A stretch of DNA of 64,000 bases from Liopterus haemorrhoidalis (GCA_963971575.1 OZ020616.1:19603535-19667534); one strand, 5' to 3'. Counted from the stretch's first letter, positions 12,147-24,360 are shown. The notes: generated by a model not told the origin, from the letters alone. Translations and numbers: made by a program.

Positions 12147-12471
12147 AAAGATATGTACTTGTTTATTTTTTAATAAATATTATTTATGTTTTCCAAAAAT
12201 ATATTTTGTCCATGATTCAACAAAACATACCTACAAGAATATCTGAACTAACTCTTCCATTCGTAACCAATTCGCCGCAAATTGGTACAATCACCTCCCA
12301 ACCAGAGATTTTCTTTCAGGCCTTTGTTACTGTACTCAGGAATCTTTATTATACCAGAGTGTTTCAGGTTTAAGTGCATTAATTTAAAATTTAAATTTTA
12401 GACCTCAAAACAAATAATTTTCATGCACATACACCTGTAAAAGCTTCATTTGGAAGATATTAAGGTTATAA

Positions 12472-12497
12472 ATTATTATTATTATTATTATTATTAT
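12472..12497. repeat. ATT microsatellite
   Basis: About eight uninterrupted ATT units. Confidence 0.9.
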
Positions 12498-12924
12498 AAA
12501 TGGGTCAAAGCTAAAATGCCTGATATTTTAACAAATACGGAGTATGCTGATGGTTTTTATTTACGGGTTCCGTAATGGTGTCGATAAAGCTACTCGAATA
12601 GAACATCAGTATCGGTTCCCAAACTTTCAACTTCCAAATTTATGTACATTTACCTACTAATGTTTACAAGAAACAGGGCCGTTTTTCCTCCTAAGCCAAC
12701 GAGGCTATGGCTGAGGGCCCGCTTATATAAGGGGCCCAGTTGTCGGTCTTAATTTTATTTTGTAAAGTTACTGATTTTACAAAAACATAAATAAATAACA
12801 AAATGAATAACATTAACATTATAAATATACCAGGAAATTTATGTTTCAGACGAACTCCTGTTCTGCATTATAGAATTTATATATGTAAAATGTATTAGGT
12901 TGATGTTCCAAAAGAAACGACGAT

Positions 12925-12929
<5 letters not shown>

Positions 12930-13015
<86 letters not shown>
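12930..13015. repeat. long (AT)n tract
   Basis: About 42 consecutive AT dinucleotides, inside the 3' end of the mariner relic. Length is likely polymorphic and may be misassembled. Confidence 0.95.
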
Positions 13016-13017
<2 letters not shown>

Positions 13018-13029
13018 ATTAAAACAAAA

Positions 13030-13808
13030 AAATGCTGTATTGAGACGATCTATTGCTGTATGGAGATGATCTAGCTGAGCCAGATAGACGTCGCTGTTGA
13101 TGTTGAATTGCGTTTCCGTTTATGTGCGGAATCCGCTTCTGTTGACGCTCATCATCTTCATTCCATCAAAAGCAAATGTCGTTTGAAATGATCTCCCAAT
13201 GGATGATTCTGTTTCTATCCCACCATACGCACCACATTGCCTTTATACTGTGGGCACCTTTTGCTATTCCTTTCGGTGTTTCACCCGTAGATACACAAAC
13301 TTTCGTTCTTTTGACGTTTTTGAAGAGCAACTACGATTCATCACCAGTGACAAGATTCTTCAAAAATGACAATGGTTCGTTTCTCTTCAGCAATTTGGTG
13401 AAAATTCGAACACGATCGGCTTTGTTGTTGTCGGAAAGTCGCGAGGCACCCATCCAGCCAATTTCCACACTTTTCGAAGCATTAGGTGACGGACGATCGT
13501 GGATAGGTCGACATAGAAGTCTTCGGCCAGTAGCCGGGTTGTCATGCTATCTATCGCCCTCTTCCACGGCTGACAAAAAATGCCTGATCGTCGAAATGCG
13601 ATGGCCGTTCTCTTCCTTCTTCATCCTTAAGACTTGTGTCACCCGATTTTAACTTTAACCATATTTCAACTTGTTTTTGACTGATTTTTCTTTTGCAGAA
13701 AAACTCGTTGAGATCGCGAAATGACTGTGCCACTTTCCATTCTTTCTCGAAGTGGTAGAGCATTGTATGACAAACATGAATATGATTTTCAACACGCATT
13801 TTTTTCAC
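13030..13808 (-). pseudogene. mariner transposase, frameshifted
   Basis: The minus strand starts MKKMRVENHIHVCHTML, then FEKEWKVAQSFRDLNEFF, KSGDTSLKDEEGRERPSHFD and, in other frames, TRLLAEDFYVDLSTIVRHL, a PRDFPTTTKPIVFEFS-like stretch and, at the end, NSDVYLAQLD. This order (HTH, RSGRPS-like, TTRELA-like, NSELY-QLD-like) is that of mariner transposases. Several frameshifts and stops break it, and the C-terminal DNAPH and SPDLAP region is missing. Confidence 0.8.
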
Positions 13809-14567
13809 CTAAAAACAGAAGAATATTTTTATAATTATTACATAAAGCAAGCGCCATTATTCAAATAAAAACTCCAAAAAAACCGTCGTTAATTTTGCAT
13901 CAACCAATAATTTTAGTAAAATTAGATATAGCGATAATGAATAATCGAGGTTAAAAATTAGGTCTCAAAATCGTTGTAATCGCTTAAATTGCAATATTTT
14001 TTCTTGATTTGACTTGACTTCTCCTGAGAGGAGGGCTCGTTAAATACTCATGGCCTAGGGCCCTTACAATTCATAAGACGGTCCTCACGGGAAACTATGC
14101 AAGGATACGGGTTCCATGCAATCAACGATGACAGATGGTGGACCATTAGAACCACTGCAAAATAACAGGAACACAGGTAGAATATTACATTTTTTTTAAA
14201 ATTGTAATCCATCCAGCAATACTCGAAGAGATACATTGTAACGATTTATCAACATTAATGGTTTGGATAAATTTAAAAGCGGATGCACATCCCTTTTCAT
14301 ATACAACATGTGCAACAATTATTTCCAAGGGATAACTCGGTAAAAAGAAGAATTAGTGACTGTCTTGTCACTAAAGATGCAGATTTGGTGGTCTACATTT
14401 TGATCAAAATATGTAATTTTTATGTATACTTATTTCCATATGCATAAATATTAAAACCTTAATATCTCCCAATCGAAGCGTTTCCTAGTATATGTCCAGA
14501 GTCTTGTTTTTAAAACTTGAAACACCCTGTATAATGCAGACCTTTTTTCTACATCCATTATTAATTA

Positions 14568-14829
14568 CAGTCCAGCTATCATAAGCTGGTCCGTAAGAGA
14601 CTATACTGAGCAGAGTGCGTCAATATTATGAGTCAGTGAGACATAAGTTGCGCCTCCCGAGTTGGATAAATTCGCACGGTTGCCTTTTTAACGCATGAGC
14701 GTTTCCCAGTTTACTTTATTTTAAGAATGGCTATACCAGTAACTGTCGCACAACAACAGAAATATTATTGACGTCCTATTTACTCTGGCTGCTGTACGTA
14801 CAACCAGCCAGCTTAAGATAGCCGGACTG
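14568..14829. mobile_element. TA-flanked MITE
   Basis: The left end cagtccagctatcataag pairs with the right end read backwards, cagtccggctatcttaag, at about 20 of 22 positions. TA lies on both sides (14566-14567, 14830-14831). It is 262 bp and non-coding. Confidence 0.85.
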
Positions 14830-14953
14830 TACTCGGTACCAAGATGTTGAATTTTTAAATGAATAACAATAAGTTGAGTAAGCGATCAGGAGTCTCTACA
14901 TGAAGCTAGTGCGGAAAAAGCACAGTTCACACAAAAGAAAAAAATACTACAGA

Positions 14954-15096
14954 CTATTCCAAACGTTTAGGCAGAACTAGATTTTCAATTTCAGTAAGTG
15001 AGGCTTTTGATAATTTTGTTCAGTCATAAAAGAAGAGCTCATAACAACTTACAAAAATAAAAATTCTAGTTAGTTCCGCCTGAACGTTTGGAATAG
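14954..15096. mobile_element. short MITE
   Basis: The left end ctattccaaacgtttaggc pairs with the right end read backwards, ctattccaaacgttcaggc, and the match continues into ggaactag. It is 143 bp. The target duplication is not clear. Confidence 0.75.
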
Positions 15097-16511
15097 CCTC
15101 CATATTACCGCTGGTGCATACACTTGTTTATATTTGTTTCATTCTAAAAAGCGGCAACCCATTATAAAACTGAGCAGGTTGTATTTTTAAACAGCCATAA
15201 CAAAACAACCGCTCGTGTGCTCACACTCGTAGACAATCTGTTCTATTCAAGGCCGCTAAAAAATCGCGTCTTAAGGGTTAGGATAAATTTATCGAGTAGA
15301 GGTAGCCATTTTGAATATCTTAACACAACTGCACTACACGTCTTCGTTTCCTTTCTCTCATACGCACAAAGTTTGTTTAATATTAAATACTAATTTATCT
15401 TTACTACTACTACTAATTTCGTCATAAGTTACGGGTTAGATTAAGTTAGTATAGGGTAGAGTTGAGGTAATAAGCATTAAGGCATAAATCTAGCCATTGG
15501 GAGATGTTCCTAATCCTGCACTAAAGAATTAGTATCGAAAAATACAGTTATGATCAAAAAGATCGTTGACTTTTGATAAATTCTGTATAATTATTATTTA
15601 CCATTTAAGGTACCAGTTTGTAAACCATGTTGAATAAATAAAATGTTGTTTTATATACACATGTAAAAAATGAATTTCTTTAACAAAATTCTTCAACACT
15701 CGTCAGACACACTCTACAAATAAAAACGAAGACCTCAGGTCGCTTAATCACATATATAATAACGTTGACTAACGAATAACATATTAAAACAAATATTTAA
15801 ACAATCGGACATAGCGAATTTTCTATTAAAAAATTAGAATTTAAAAAAATTCTATGGTTATTTGGTATAAGCTAGTTGTTACTAGTTATGTTCACGAATA
15901 TTGAGAACATCAAAATATAAAATATCCCTAAAAATATTACTAGCTTTAGTTCAAAAAATTATCAATAGATGGCCGACGTGCGAACGAGCTGTTTTTCTCC
16001 AAAACAATGGCCAGCTGGAAAATGATAGCTTAAAGTGAGCGATAAAGTCGACATAAATATCGTTCCACATGACCCGACATGAGCGATAAATAGCGCTGGT
16101 ATCTGGCGTGAATTATCGCTCCATTTGTAAGTTTTGTGGTCAGTACGTACTCCTCAACTTAGCACGAATAATTTCTTCTGTATCTCGTTTTGCTATTCTA
16201 CTGGATATAGGAAAATTTGGGCTAGAATTACTTTGGATACAGTTGAACGAAACAGGTGAATAGTGCTTTGTTCATACCAATTTCAGAAATTTTGCAACCA
16301 TATGTTTTGATTCTTCAGGTACTCTTCTCCTTTCTATCTAAGATGGTTTATTGTTACCGGAAATCACACCTATGTATGTAAAACATGTATCTAGAATGTT
16401 GCAGTATGTGACCGAAGTATTGGAGTTTGTTATTATTTAGTTGACATTATTTCTAATTCTTTGTCTAGCCTCCTTAGGACATCCCCGTTTCTGATTTTAT
16501 TGACTTATATA
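15097..16511. other. spacer, nothing recognised
   Basis: Apart from the repeat at about 15320-15430 that it shares with 10340-10440, no gene, RNA or terminal repeat pair was found. Confidence 0.4.
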
Positions 16512-16515
16512 ATAT

Positions 16516-17046
16516 TGTCACGTGGGTTGTTAAATGGTAATGCAACTCTTGGTTTTAACAATACAATTTATTAAATAATTATCAAATTTACAATGTAATT
16601 GTATGATTGAATTTGCCCAAGGAGTTGAGGAAGTCTTCAGTACACACCGTGTTGGCCGGAATCGGCTTGTACCTATCTCTGAGGCGGGGGTTACCCATCA
16701 GGGAGTCAAGGAGCCTTCTGTCACTCACATGCTAACTGCTGCTTGGCTCACCAGAAAAATATGGAGTCGTTCTCTTGGTCGTCACCTTGTTGAATGGAAC
16801 TTGTAGAGGATTTGGCTTGGTTCCTTTGCCCGGATTCCGTACGACATCCATTCACTTATACATCTGATTAATCTAGTTCCCATATTCATTCGTCAATGAC
16901 AAATATTACCTTATTAAGAAAATGCAGCGTATGCATTACATAATCAAGTAACATAAGCTAGACGCTGCCAAATAGTTTTTTAATTAACAGCTGAACGTCA
17001 CAATATCTAGGTGTCGCAAACCTGACCTAGGTTTACTTTTATGACA
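16516..17046. mobile_element. probable solo LTR
   Basis: The 531-bp block starts tgtcacgtggg and ends tatgaca, the TG...CA ends of LTR retrotransposons. The flanks atat (16512-16515) and atat (17047-17050) are a 4-bp duplication, though in AT-rich DNA that is weak. The start is followed by an AT-rich stretch with caatttattaaataatt, as in many insect Gypsy or Bel/Pao LTRs. No gag, pol or primer-binding site is adjacent, so this would be the product of LTR-LTR recombination. The 67-codon frame at 16603-16806 lies inside and has no known domain. Confidence 0.55.
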
Positions 17047-17050
17047 ATAT

Positions 17051-18177
17051 TTTTAGGATCCTTTTGCATATTTCCCAAGGTTTCCAACTTTTTTCATATA
17101 TAGTTGGCAAAAACGTAGCAATTGGTCATTTGAAGTCTTAATATTTAGGTTTTAATTACATAAGAATGCTGGCTATCATTTCATGAAGGCGCTTCTAGCT
17201 TTTTTCGTGAATTAGGGTACGAATATGTAGAAAATTTGTTTCCAGCTCCGATAAATAGGCGCCTAGTTCCGGCTCTTGTTGATGCTGGTTAGTGCACACG
17301 TAGCAATTTTGTTCGCCGGTTTACTGAAATTTCTTTATCCATAGACGTTGAAAAGCAAATTCATAATAAAATATTAATATTTATTCTGCCGATAAGTAAT
17401 TGTAAATGTCTGTAGTTTGTTGCATATAAGAATTTTTTCAATAACTGAAATATGATGGATTAGATTAAAAAAATATGTATATCGAAAAAAGTTCAAATAA
17501 TTTTTTAAAGATTCCGGTTTACTTATTGGCGCAAGTTGCATTCGCATACAAGTACCAACAAGGGTTTTACATATTCGTGTATTCTCGTTGATCGGTGCAT
17601 TTTAACAAGTGCTTATGAGCGTCGGAAATAATCTGTCGACGAGTTCGTACACTTACTGGGTTATTTTAAACCTAAATTGTTAACTTTAACAGGCTGTTAA
17701 GTTCCAGATTCACCATATTTCATTCAGAACGAAAAAGCAAGGAAGCCTGGCTACTTGGGTTACTTATTAAAGATATTTATGTTAGCGTGGTGCTAATTTA
17801 GCAGCTCAATTACTCAATAGGATGTGAATATATTTCACTACAAAAATGCTGTCATTTACAATCATCAAAACTTATCTTGGTTTAACCGCAAATGCAGCTG
17901 TTGTTGAACTTAAACCAAAAAAATAATTAACCAACGCATTTTTTAATGTGTAAAGTTGTAGATGCTTACTCCTAATGCGATTTGTCTTAAAGTTTTTGAT
18001 TCACAAACTGGCACCAGTATGCTAATGAAGTCCGATAGCGTATGTTTTATTAGAATTTTAAACCCTATTTTTCATGTCTTAACAGAAGAGTCTCCGAAAA
18101 GAAATAACTGATTCTAACAGTCTAAACCTGCATTTTCCATTGGTTCTGAAAAGAGTACTGAAATGATGATTTCCTGA
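17051..18177. other. spacer, nothing recognised
   Basis: AT-rich, with no open frame above 60 codons, no paired terminal repeats and no tandem array seen. Confidence 0.5.
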
Positions 18178-18179
18178 TA

Positions 18180-18906
18180 CGAGGGTCATCTCAAAAGTAA
18201 ATTACACTATTTTTTTAAAAAATAAATAAAAGTAAAAAAAATAAAAAAAATATATATTTCGAAAAATACATATTAAACTTATTTTTCTACATAATCGCCT
18301 TGTTTTTCAATACATTTTTGGTACCGTGGTAAAAGTTTTTTCAATCCAGTGTCATATCATTCTGCCGCCAAATTGGTTAGCCATCTTTCAACTTCTTGTT
18401 TCAAATTATCCTCGTTTGTGAAGCGTCTTCCCCCAAGATGTTGCTTCAGCTGCGAAAACAGGTGGAAGTCACTTGGTGCAAGGTCAGGGGAGTAAGGCGG
18501 ATGTCCGAAAACATCCCATCTAAACTCCTCAAGCAGGTAGAGGGGCGACCGCTTCGTTGTTCATCGTGGAATGTTGTTCTCCCTTCAATGAATGATTGGC
18601 GCCAACGAGAAACCATTAGCCTTGACATAATGTCTTCATCATAAACACTACACAACCCGCGAAGAATTACAGTAGCATTTTTATTTTTTGCCGTCAAAAA
18701 ACGAATAACACCACGAACTTCACAATCGGCGGTAGGAGTCTCCATAGTGGCTGGAGCCTGACTGCCGGATCGATCGACGCACGCGCATAGAAATTTTACA
18801 GTGCTGCCACTACACCCAGACGCAAATTCCCTGAGACTCCCAGACTTTTCCCGCCAACCACACGGATTAAAAAAAAAAATATCACTTATTTTTGAGACGA
18901 CCCTCG
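18180..18906 (-). mobile_element. mariner internal-deletion derivative
   Basis: The left end cgagggtcatctcaaaa pairs with the right end read backwards, cgagggtcgtctcaaaa, with TA on both sides (18178-18179, 18907-18908). At 727 bp it is a little over half of a full mariner. The transposase N-terminus is joined directly to the C-terminus, so it is an internally deleted, potentially cross-mobilised copy. Confidence 0.9.
18279..18745 (-). pseudogene. mariner transposase, N- and C-termini fused by deletion
   Basis: The minus strand starts METPTADCEVRGVIRFLTAK and continues through DIMSRLMVSRWRQSFIEG to QRSGRPST, the mariner HTH and linker. It then jumps with a frame change to LLEEFRWDVFGHPPYSPDLA and PSDFHLFSQLKQHLGGRRFT. 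The first and second catalytic Asp regions are deleted, and the third (SPDLAPSD) is kept. A TGA interrupts the C-terminus where the family usually has Trp, before TGLKKLLPRYQKCIEKQGDY. Confidence 0.9.
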
Positions 18907-18908
18907 TA

Positions 18909-19589
18909 TTTGAACCTAGATCAGTTTTGATGATTTTGTCTTCAACAGCATTTTTGTTGTTCAATATCTCACATACAATTGAGTAATCACTCTGATAATT
19001 TAACAATATATTAACATATATAACTTTAATTAGTACATTAAATAGCAGGCTTCCTTGCTTGTTCGTTTTGAAAATAATATTCCCCAAAGTTGGGTACGAA
19101 TTTGCAAATGAGGCTTCTTTTGTCTTCTTCCATCCCTTATTTTACAAAAGGCAATTTTTTTGAACGTTCAAAATGTTTGTTTTTATTCACCGTAAAAAGA
19201 TAAACTTGAATACCCATTTTCAGATCAACAGTTGCTTTGGTTGATTACAGACAGTCAAACTTTTAATATTCTGCGGCCGTTCAACTACGTTGCGAGACAC
19301 ACGTTCATATCTTAGAACAGAATATCTTCCTGTATATTTAATATATCGACTTAAAAATAAGCTAGTTAAAAATTCAGCCAAATCGAAGATAGTCGAGCGT
19401 GGACTCTCCGATCATTTGGCATGGAATGGACCCAAATTAAATTAAAATTTAATGACACAGATGGTGATATACATTATTTATATTTTGATGTTCTTAATAT
19501 TATTTTAGCAGTTCATATGAATATGTTCTCGATTTCTAATTCAACCATTCGGTTTTAGGTTCTCTAAGTTGTGTACTGGTAAAAGATAC
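18909..19589. other. spacer, nothing recognised
   Basis: No family-like reading frame or terminal repeats. The long minus frame that reaches 19087 is read-through from the mariner N-terminus into flanking DNA. Confidence 0.5.
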
Positions 19590-19591
19590 TA

Positions 19592-19858
19592 TAGTGCGTT
19601 CAAATGTTAGTTAGTAGTACAGGTTAAATAGAGTAATTTTTTCTCATACTCACTACAATTATTATCTTTTTCTGTAGTGGCAACGTTGTCAGCTGTAAAA
19701 CGCAGTACAAATTGTTACTCATTTAATTTTAATATGTTAGCAAAAGAATATAAAAATTCGCATAGTATTTTGAGTACATTGACATGTTTGTCACTTTTGC
19801 AACATTTGGCAACAACGCGCTCATGTCCCATATTGCAAACTAACACTTAAACGCACTA
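19592..19858. mobile_element. TA-flanked MITE
   Basis: The left end tagtgcgttcaaatgttag pairs with the right end read backwards, tagtgcgtttaagtgttag, with TA on both sides (19590-19591, 19859-19860). It is 267 bp and non-coding. Confidence 0.85.
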
Positions 19859-20126
19859 TAGCAATCTTCATCTTAGCCACAGAATACGCAGAAGAGTCAT
19901 TAAGCATTTTAAATATATTTTTTATGACGCAATATGGCTTCCAAACGAACCGTACGTTAGTAATCAGCATTTACTTTTTGGACATCATTGGATGTATGCC
20001 GAGAGATAACGTCCGTCCTGGACTTCAGAAAAAAAGGAGTATTTTTACTTATATTTAAAGTAAAAGTACAAAAGGTTTTAAGCCCACTAAAAATTTTCTG
20101 CGGACACACCTAGTGGGGTGTTAGTA

Positions 20127-20310
20127 GAGTGCTTTGCCCACGAGATCAGGCTAGTGACGTCGCATGCGCAGAAACCAGAATTCGTACAGGTGCTTCGTTG
20201 CTGAGCAACGGACGTAGAACAGGCTGCAAACCGCATTGCAATTGGTTTGACGTCATTGTTTGATGTATGTACGATGAAGTCGCTGGCTTGATCTCGGGGG
20301 AAAAGCACTC
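20127..20310. mobile_element. TA-flanked MITE, GC-richer
   Basis: The left end gagtgctttgcccacgaga pairs with the right end read backwards, gagtgcttttcccccgaga, over about 32 bases, with TA on both sides. The minus frame at 20087-20308 simply runs across it and is not a gene. Confidence 0.8.
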
Positions 20311-20312
20311 TA

Positions 20313-21418
20313 TAAGCAAATTATATTATGTAGTAGATATAATCATTTTTTAACAGACGACGCACGCAATTAAGTACTACAGTCTTATAACAATGCGTTT
20401 CATTGTGACTTGCGTCGCCTGCTATGAAAATCAGACTGTAGAAGATTTATATAATAGGGGAGTCTAGTAGCCATCTTTAATTTCTGAACACATTTACGCA
20501 TTACGTTTATGTCACCTACAATTTTTTTATTTGAGACATATTTTACAATTTAAAAGATATTTGTTATAAAACAAAAAGTGTATTGTATTTTCTGTGTATT
20601 GTGTGGCTTTAACCTTAAATACCACATGACGAAGAGAATTATAGAAATGCGTTGGATATGATTTCTAGTTCTGAATAGAATATTCTATATCGAAGGGTTG
20701 TGTTTACTAAATGTCGTATTTGTTTGTCTAGTTTGCATGAATCTTAATAATATTTTGTAAATATCCGTGTAATAATTTTTCACTTAGTAGTTTGAATATT
20801 TGCCGATTTATTTATTTTTAATAAATTTCTCATTTTTTGCTTATACCAAAGAGTCAAGAATTTCTTTCATATTTCAGACAGGAGAACTAAAATTTGGTAA
20901 GTAATAGAATTAGCGATAGTCAACCGGTTTATTTGCCGTAACGGTGAAACAACCGGTGGCGATATTTATGTGCGCAAACTGCAAAAGACCAGTAGAATAA
21001 ACACTATTTATTAGTATAATATGTACCATAAATATAATTACCAGTAACTAGATATTTGATTGTGGTTAATAATGATTTTTGTTGGTAGTTGGTTATGTAA
21101 GAGTTAGTCTGTTCAAATGACAGTTCAGTTTAAAAACATAATCTTAATATTCTGTGGTGTTTTGCACATTTCTTATATGTAAATACTGGCTCTTCCGCCC
21201 AGCTTCAGTCGGGGACAATTATTTACCAACATGTTTTGGAACTTACAACATATTTACTAGTAATTAGGTGAATGGAGGAACAGAGGACAAAACTATAAAC
21301 ATGTGAAAGATCAGGATTAAACTGAACAGGATTACTTATCTGAGACAGTTCTAGTAGATAGTGAATGTCATTTTGCTCATCTACAACCATGTCGATAGAT
21401 ATGTAAGTACGGGAGAGA
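20313..21418. other. spacer, nothing recognised
   Basis: A weak inverted match (gacgacgcacgcaa near 20357 against ttgcgtcgcctgc near 20411) may be a decayed MITE. Nothing else was recognised. Confidence 0.4.
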
Positions 21419-21426
21419 TTCTGACC

Positions 21427-22139
21427 CAGTGTTGCCAGATGTCGAAGAGGAAAAAATCGTACTAATCGTACAATCGTTAATGAGCCTATAAAAAATTTGC
21501 TGTGTAATTGAAAATTATTAAGTATACATTTTTGTATTGCACAATCATATGTAGCCGAAAAAGATAAAAAAAAAGTATAATTTTTCTTTTCCTTTCTTCT
21601 ATTTGAATTGAACCCAATGAACTTTTTCATCTGCCTTATTAGAGCCGTTAAATATTTATAATTATTAACTGGTCTGTAGCACGTTCCCCATTATCAAAGT
21701 AATTATCATTTCGGGTATCCATTACCCATCGCACAACAAAACAAATCATGACTGAGATTTGTTAAAAAGGGTATTTTTCAACATATATTTACTACATTCA
21801 CATTCAACACGAACACGAAAAGACCGGGCCGATTTGAGTATGTAGTACAGTACACTAACCAATGAGGAGTGAGCTTTGTAAATTTGATTATTCGAATATG
21901 TCCGAGCATTACCAATCATAGCGAGACCAACCGATTTTTTTAAGAGCGCGTCGATTTGAAATCCGAGGACTAAAATATTCAATATATTGCATTATATAAT
22001 ATAAATAATATTTAACTTACTAAAAAAATATATAAATATATATGTTTTTCAATAAAATCGTTCATCGGATAACATAAAATCATACACAATAAAAAATAAT
22101 CGTACAAGTACGATTTAAATCGTACATCTGGCAACATTG
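21427..22139. mobile_element. hAT-type non-autonomous element
   Basis: The left end cagtgttgccagatg pairs with the right end read backwards, caatgttgccagatg. The flanks ttctgacc (21419-21426) and ttctgacc (22140-22147) are a perfect 8-bp target duplication. Both ends also carry repeats of aatcgtac. It is 713 bp, and the two minus frames inside have no known domain. Confidence 0.92.
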
Positions 22140-22183
22140 TTCTGACCCAAGATTACTTTCTCAGTAAAAATTGTCGTAACTTA

Positions 22184-22785
22184 TACCCTTTTCACACTAG
22201 ATCTTTAAGACGAGTGAACTTAAAGTTCACCGATGTTTAAGATCGGTATGCTTTCACACTTGATGTTTAAATCTCTGGTGCTGTCATCAGCTACAGTAAT
22301 TTTGTCCTTAAGTTACCGTCATGAAATTACCAGTTTTGAACTGTCTGCGCAGACGCACATTTTGAATTATTGTAAACAAATAAGGATATTTCATTTCATT
22401 CTACAATAAAGACACTACAATAAAGAATATATTACACCTGTATTAACATGTAAGTCGATACATTTTATCTCAATTATTGTAGCTGTGTATTTTATTAAAC
22501 ACATTATTAAAATAAATAATTTTATTATAACAATAAGTATAAACTTCTTATAACGTCGATATAATACAGTATTCTTGTTTATGATAATATAAAATGTTGA
22601 CAGCACAAATTCAAGGAGTATTTTTTTATAATAGAAATTAAGTTGGCAATGCGGACGAAGTTTAAGACGCAGATCTCTGTCTTAAACATCGCTTGTATTT
22701 AACCGAGGCCATACGGTTTCACATTAGCTTTTAAAGATACATTCACTTTAACATCCGATCTTAAAGATCTAGTGTGAAAAGGGTA
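22184..22785. mobile_element. PIF/Harbinger-type MITE
   Basis: The left end tacccttttcacactagat is matched by the right end read backwards for about 27 bases. TTA lies on both sides (22181-22183, 22786-22788), the 3-bp duplication of PIF/Harbinger elements. Several further aagatcgg-type copies occur inside both ends. It is 602 bp and non-coding. Confidence 0.85.
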
Positions 22786-22966
22786 TTAGCAACTATTCAA
22801 CCAATTTTGAAAATTCTTTTAGTTCTAAATCGTGTACATTGGCTTAATATTTTACAGTTTTTTTTTTTTTTTTTTTTTTCTGGAAAGTTACACATCTCGC
22901 CTGTTTAAAGAAATCATTGTATGATCTAAAAAATATCAAAAACTTTTTTTTAAAATTAATTTTGTT

Positions 22967-23560
22967 TTGAAAATGGAACGGTCGGAAATTCGCACTATTA
23001 TGAAGTATGGGTTCTTACGTGGAACTACGGCATCGCAGACCGCGCGAAACATTAATAGTATATTTGACTCTAGTGTTACTACGCAGCAAACAATATCAAA
23101 TTGGTTCGCCAAATTTCGTACAGGTAAAAACCAAAAAAAAAACTGGTTCATCGATCACAGCCGAAATATACTGCAACCAACTGGACGAAATGATGGAAAA
23201 ACTTAAAGAAAAACAGCCTAGATTGGTCAACAGATCGACTCCTATCTTATTGCATTATAACGCTAGACGACACACTGCACAAATGACTGTAGCAAAACTA
23301 CAGGAATTGGAGTTGGGACTTCTTCATCATCCTCCATACTCACCAGAACATACTACCCAGCCCCCACTGACTACCACTTCTTCCGCAATTTGGACAACTT
23401 TTTAATAGGAAAACAGTTTAATTCGGACAATGCTGTAAAACTGGCCTTCCAGAAATTCATTGACTCTCGTCCAACATGGTTTTATACCACCGGCCTGAAC
23501 AACCTGCCGCTTAAATGTCAAAAGTGTATAGACAATATGGATGCATACTTTTATGAATAA
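22967..23560 (+). pseudogene. mariner transposase, internally deleted
   Basis: It begins with MERSEIRTIMKYGFLRGTTA and the HTH phrase QTISNWFAKFRTG. It then passes in another frame to SSITAEIYCNQLDEMMEKL, LLHYNARRHTAQMTVAKLQE and HHPPYSPE, and in a third frame to DYHFFRNLDNFLIGKQFNSD and FYTTGLNNLPLKCQKCIDN. The middle, with the first catalytic Asp, is deleted. The second Asp in HDNARPH reads Tyr (HYNARRH), and the SPDLAP motif is broken by a frameshift. The end of the element is near 23620 (cctaatatg), and its left end was not located. Confidence 0.88.
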
Positions 23561-23654
23561 AATAATTCCTTATATTTGTAAGATATCAACCAACTTTGGC
23601 TTTTTTTCTACATATTTCATCCTTGTCGACCTAATATGTTGTCACTGATAATTT

Positions 23655-24360
23655 TTAGAAAGTGCGTCAAATATAAACCGAAAAGAAGAATTTTGCATTA
23701 CTCGTGCACACAAATATTATTAGGTATATCTTTGGAACTACTGAATGGATTTTAAAAATTGTTCCAATTCTGAAGTGTATAAATCGTATACAACCTTGCC
23801 GCTGACAAAACCTATGTTGCTCCTGCTAATATCAAGAAAATGCGTTAAATATAAACGGAATACATGGATTTCATTTTACCCGCGCACACAAAATTCATTA
23901 AAACTTTGGAAGTACTGAACCGATTTTAATAATACACAGCCTAAAACCTGAGCAGATGATGTAGCTACAGGTAGAAAAATCCGCATAAATCGGATTGGTA
24001 GTTCTCGAGTAATGCGTTAAATATAAATCGAAAAGATTGATTTTACATCATACGTGCGCACAAATATAAGTATATCTTTGGATCTAGTCAACAGATTTAA
24101 AAAATACTTTCAATTCTGATTTGTTTATAAATTGTGTACCAACTTTGCCGCTGATGAAACCTTTGTTGTTGCTGATAATTTCAAGAAAATGAGTTAAATA
24201 TGAACGGACACCATTAATTTCGTTTTAGCTGCACGCACAAATATGATTATGATTTTGGAATTACAGAACCGATCTTAGTAAAACACAGAAATTCGGGTCA
24301 GTAGTTCTCAAGTGAAAAACGCACATACGGACAGACATACAGACAAACAGACAGACGTTG
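23655..24360. repeat. degenerate tandem repeat, about 175-bp unit, four copies
   Basis: A phrase like aatgcgttaaatataaa, followed about 35 bases later by cgcgcacacaaat, starts at about 23661, 23846, 24012 and 24185, giving a period of roughly 166-185 bp. The units have diverged and the last runs into a gacagacatacagac tract at 24330-24356. This looks like the satellite-like body of a non-autonomous element. No coding frame is present. Confidence 0.7.

Larger units (their letters stand above)
12895..13907 (-). mobile_element. mariner element, decayed, nested in hAT
   Basis: The left end ttaggttgatgttcc and the right end read backwards, ttggttgatgcaaaa, are inverted repeats that continue into aacgacg. 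TA lies on both outer sides (12893-12894, 13908-13909). The interior encodes a degraded mariner transposase on the minus strand and carries an (AT)n tract just inside the left end. Confidence 0.85.
12674..14086. mobile_element. hAT-type element split by a mariner
   Basis: The left end cagggccgtttttcctcc pairs with the right end read backwards, gaggaccgtctta. Flanks acaagaaa (12666-12673) and acgggaaa (14087-14094) agree at 6 of 8. The inner ends share gagggccc/gggccct. A mariner relic (12895-13907) occupies most of the interior. No hAT coding sequence is visible. Confidence 0.6.

Noticed and set aside
18746..19087. N-terminal extension of the minus frame that contains the mariner start
   Set aside because: The part above 18745 crosses the mariner terminal repeat into flanking DNA. 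The mariner Met at 18745 is the real start.
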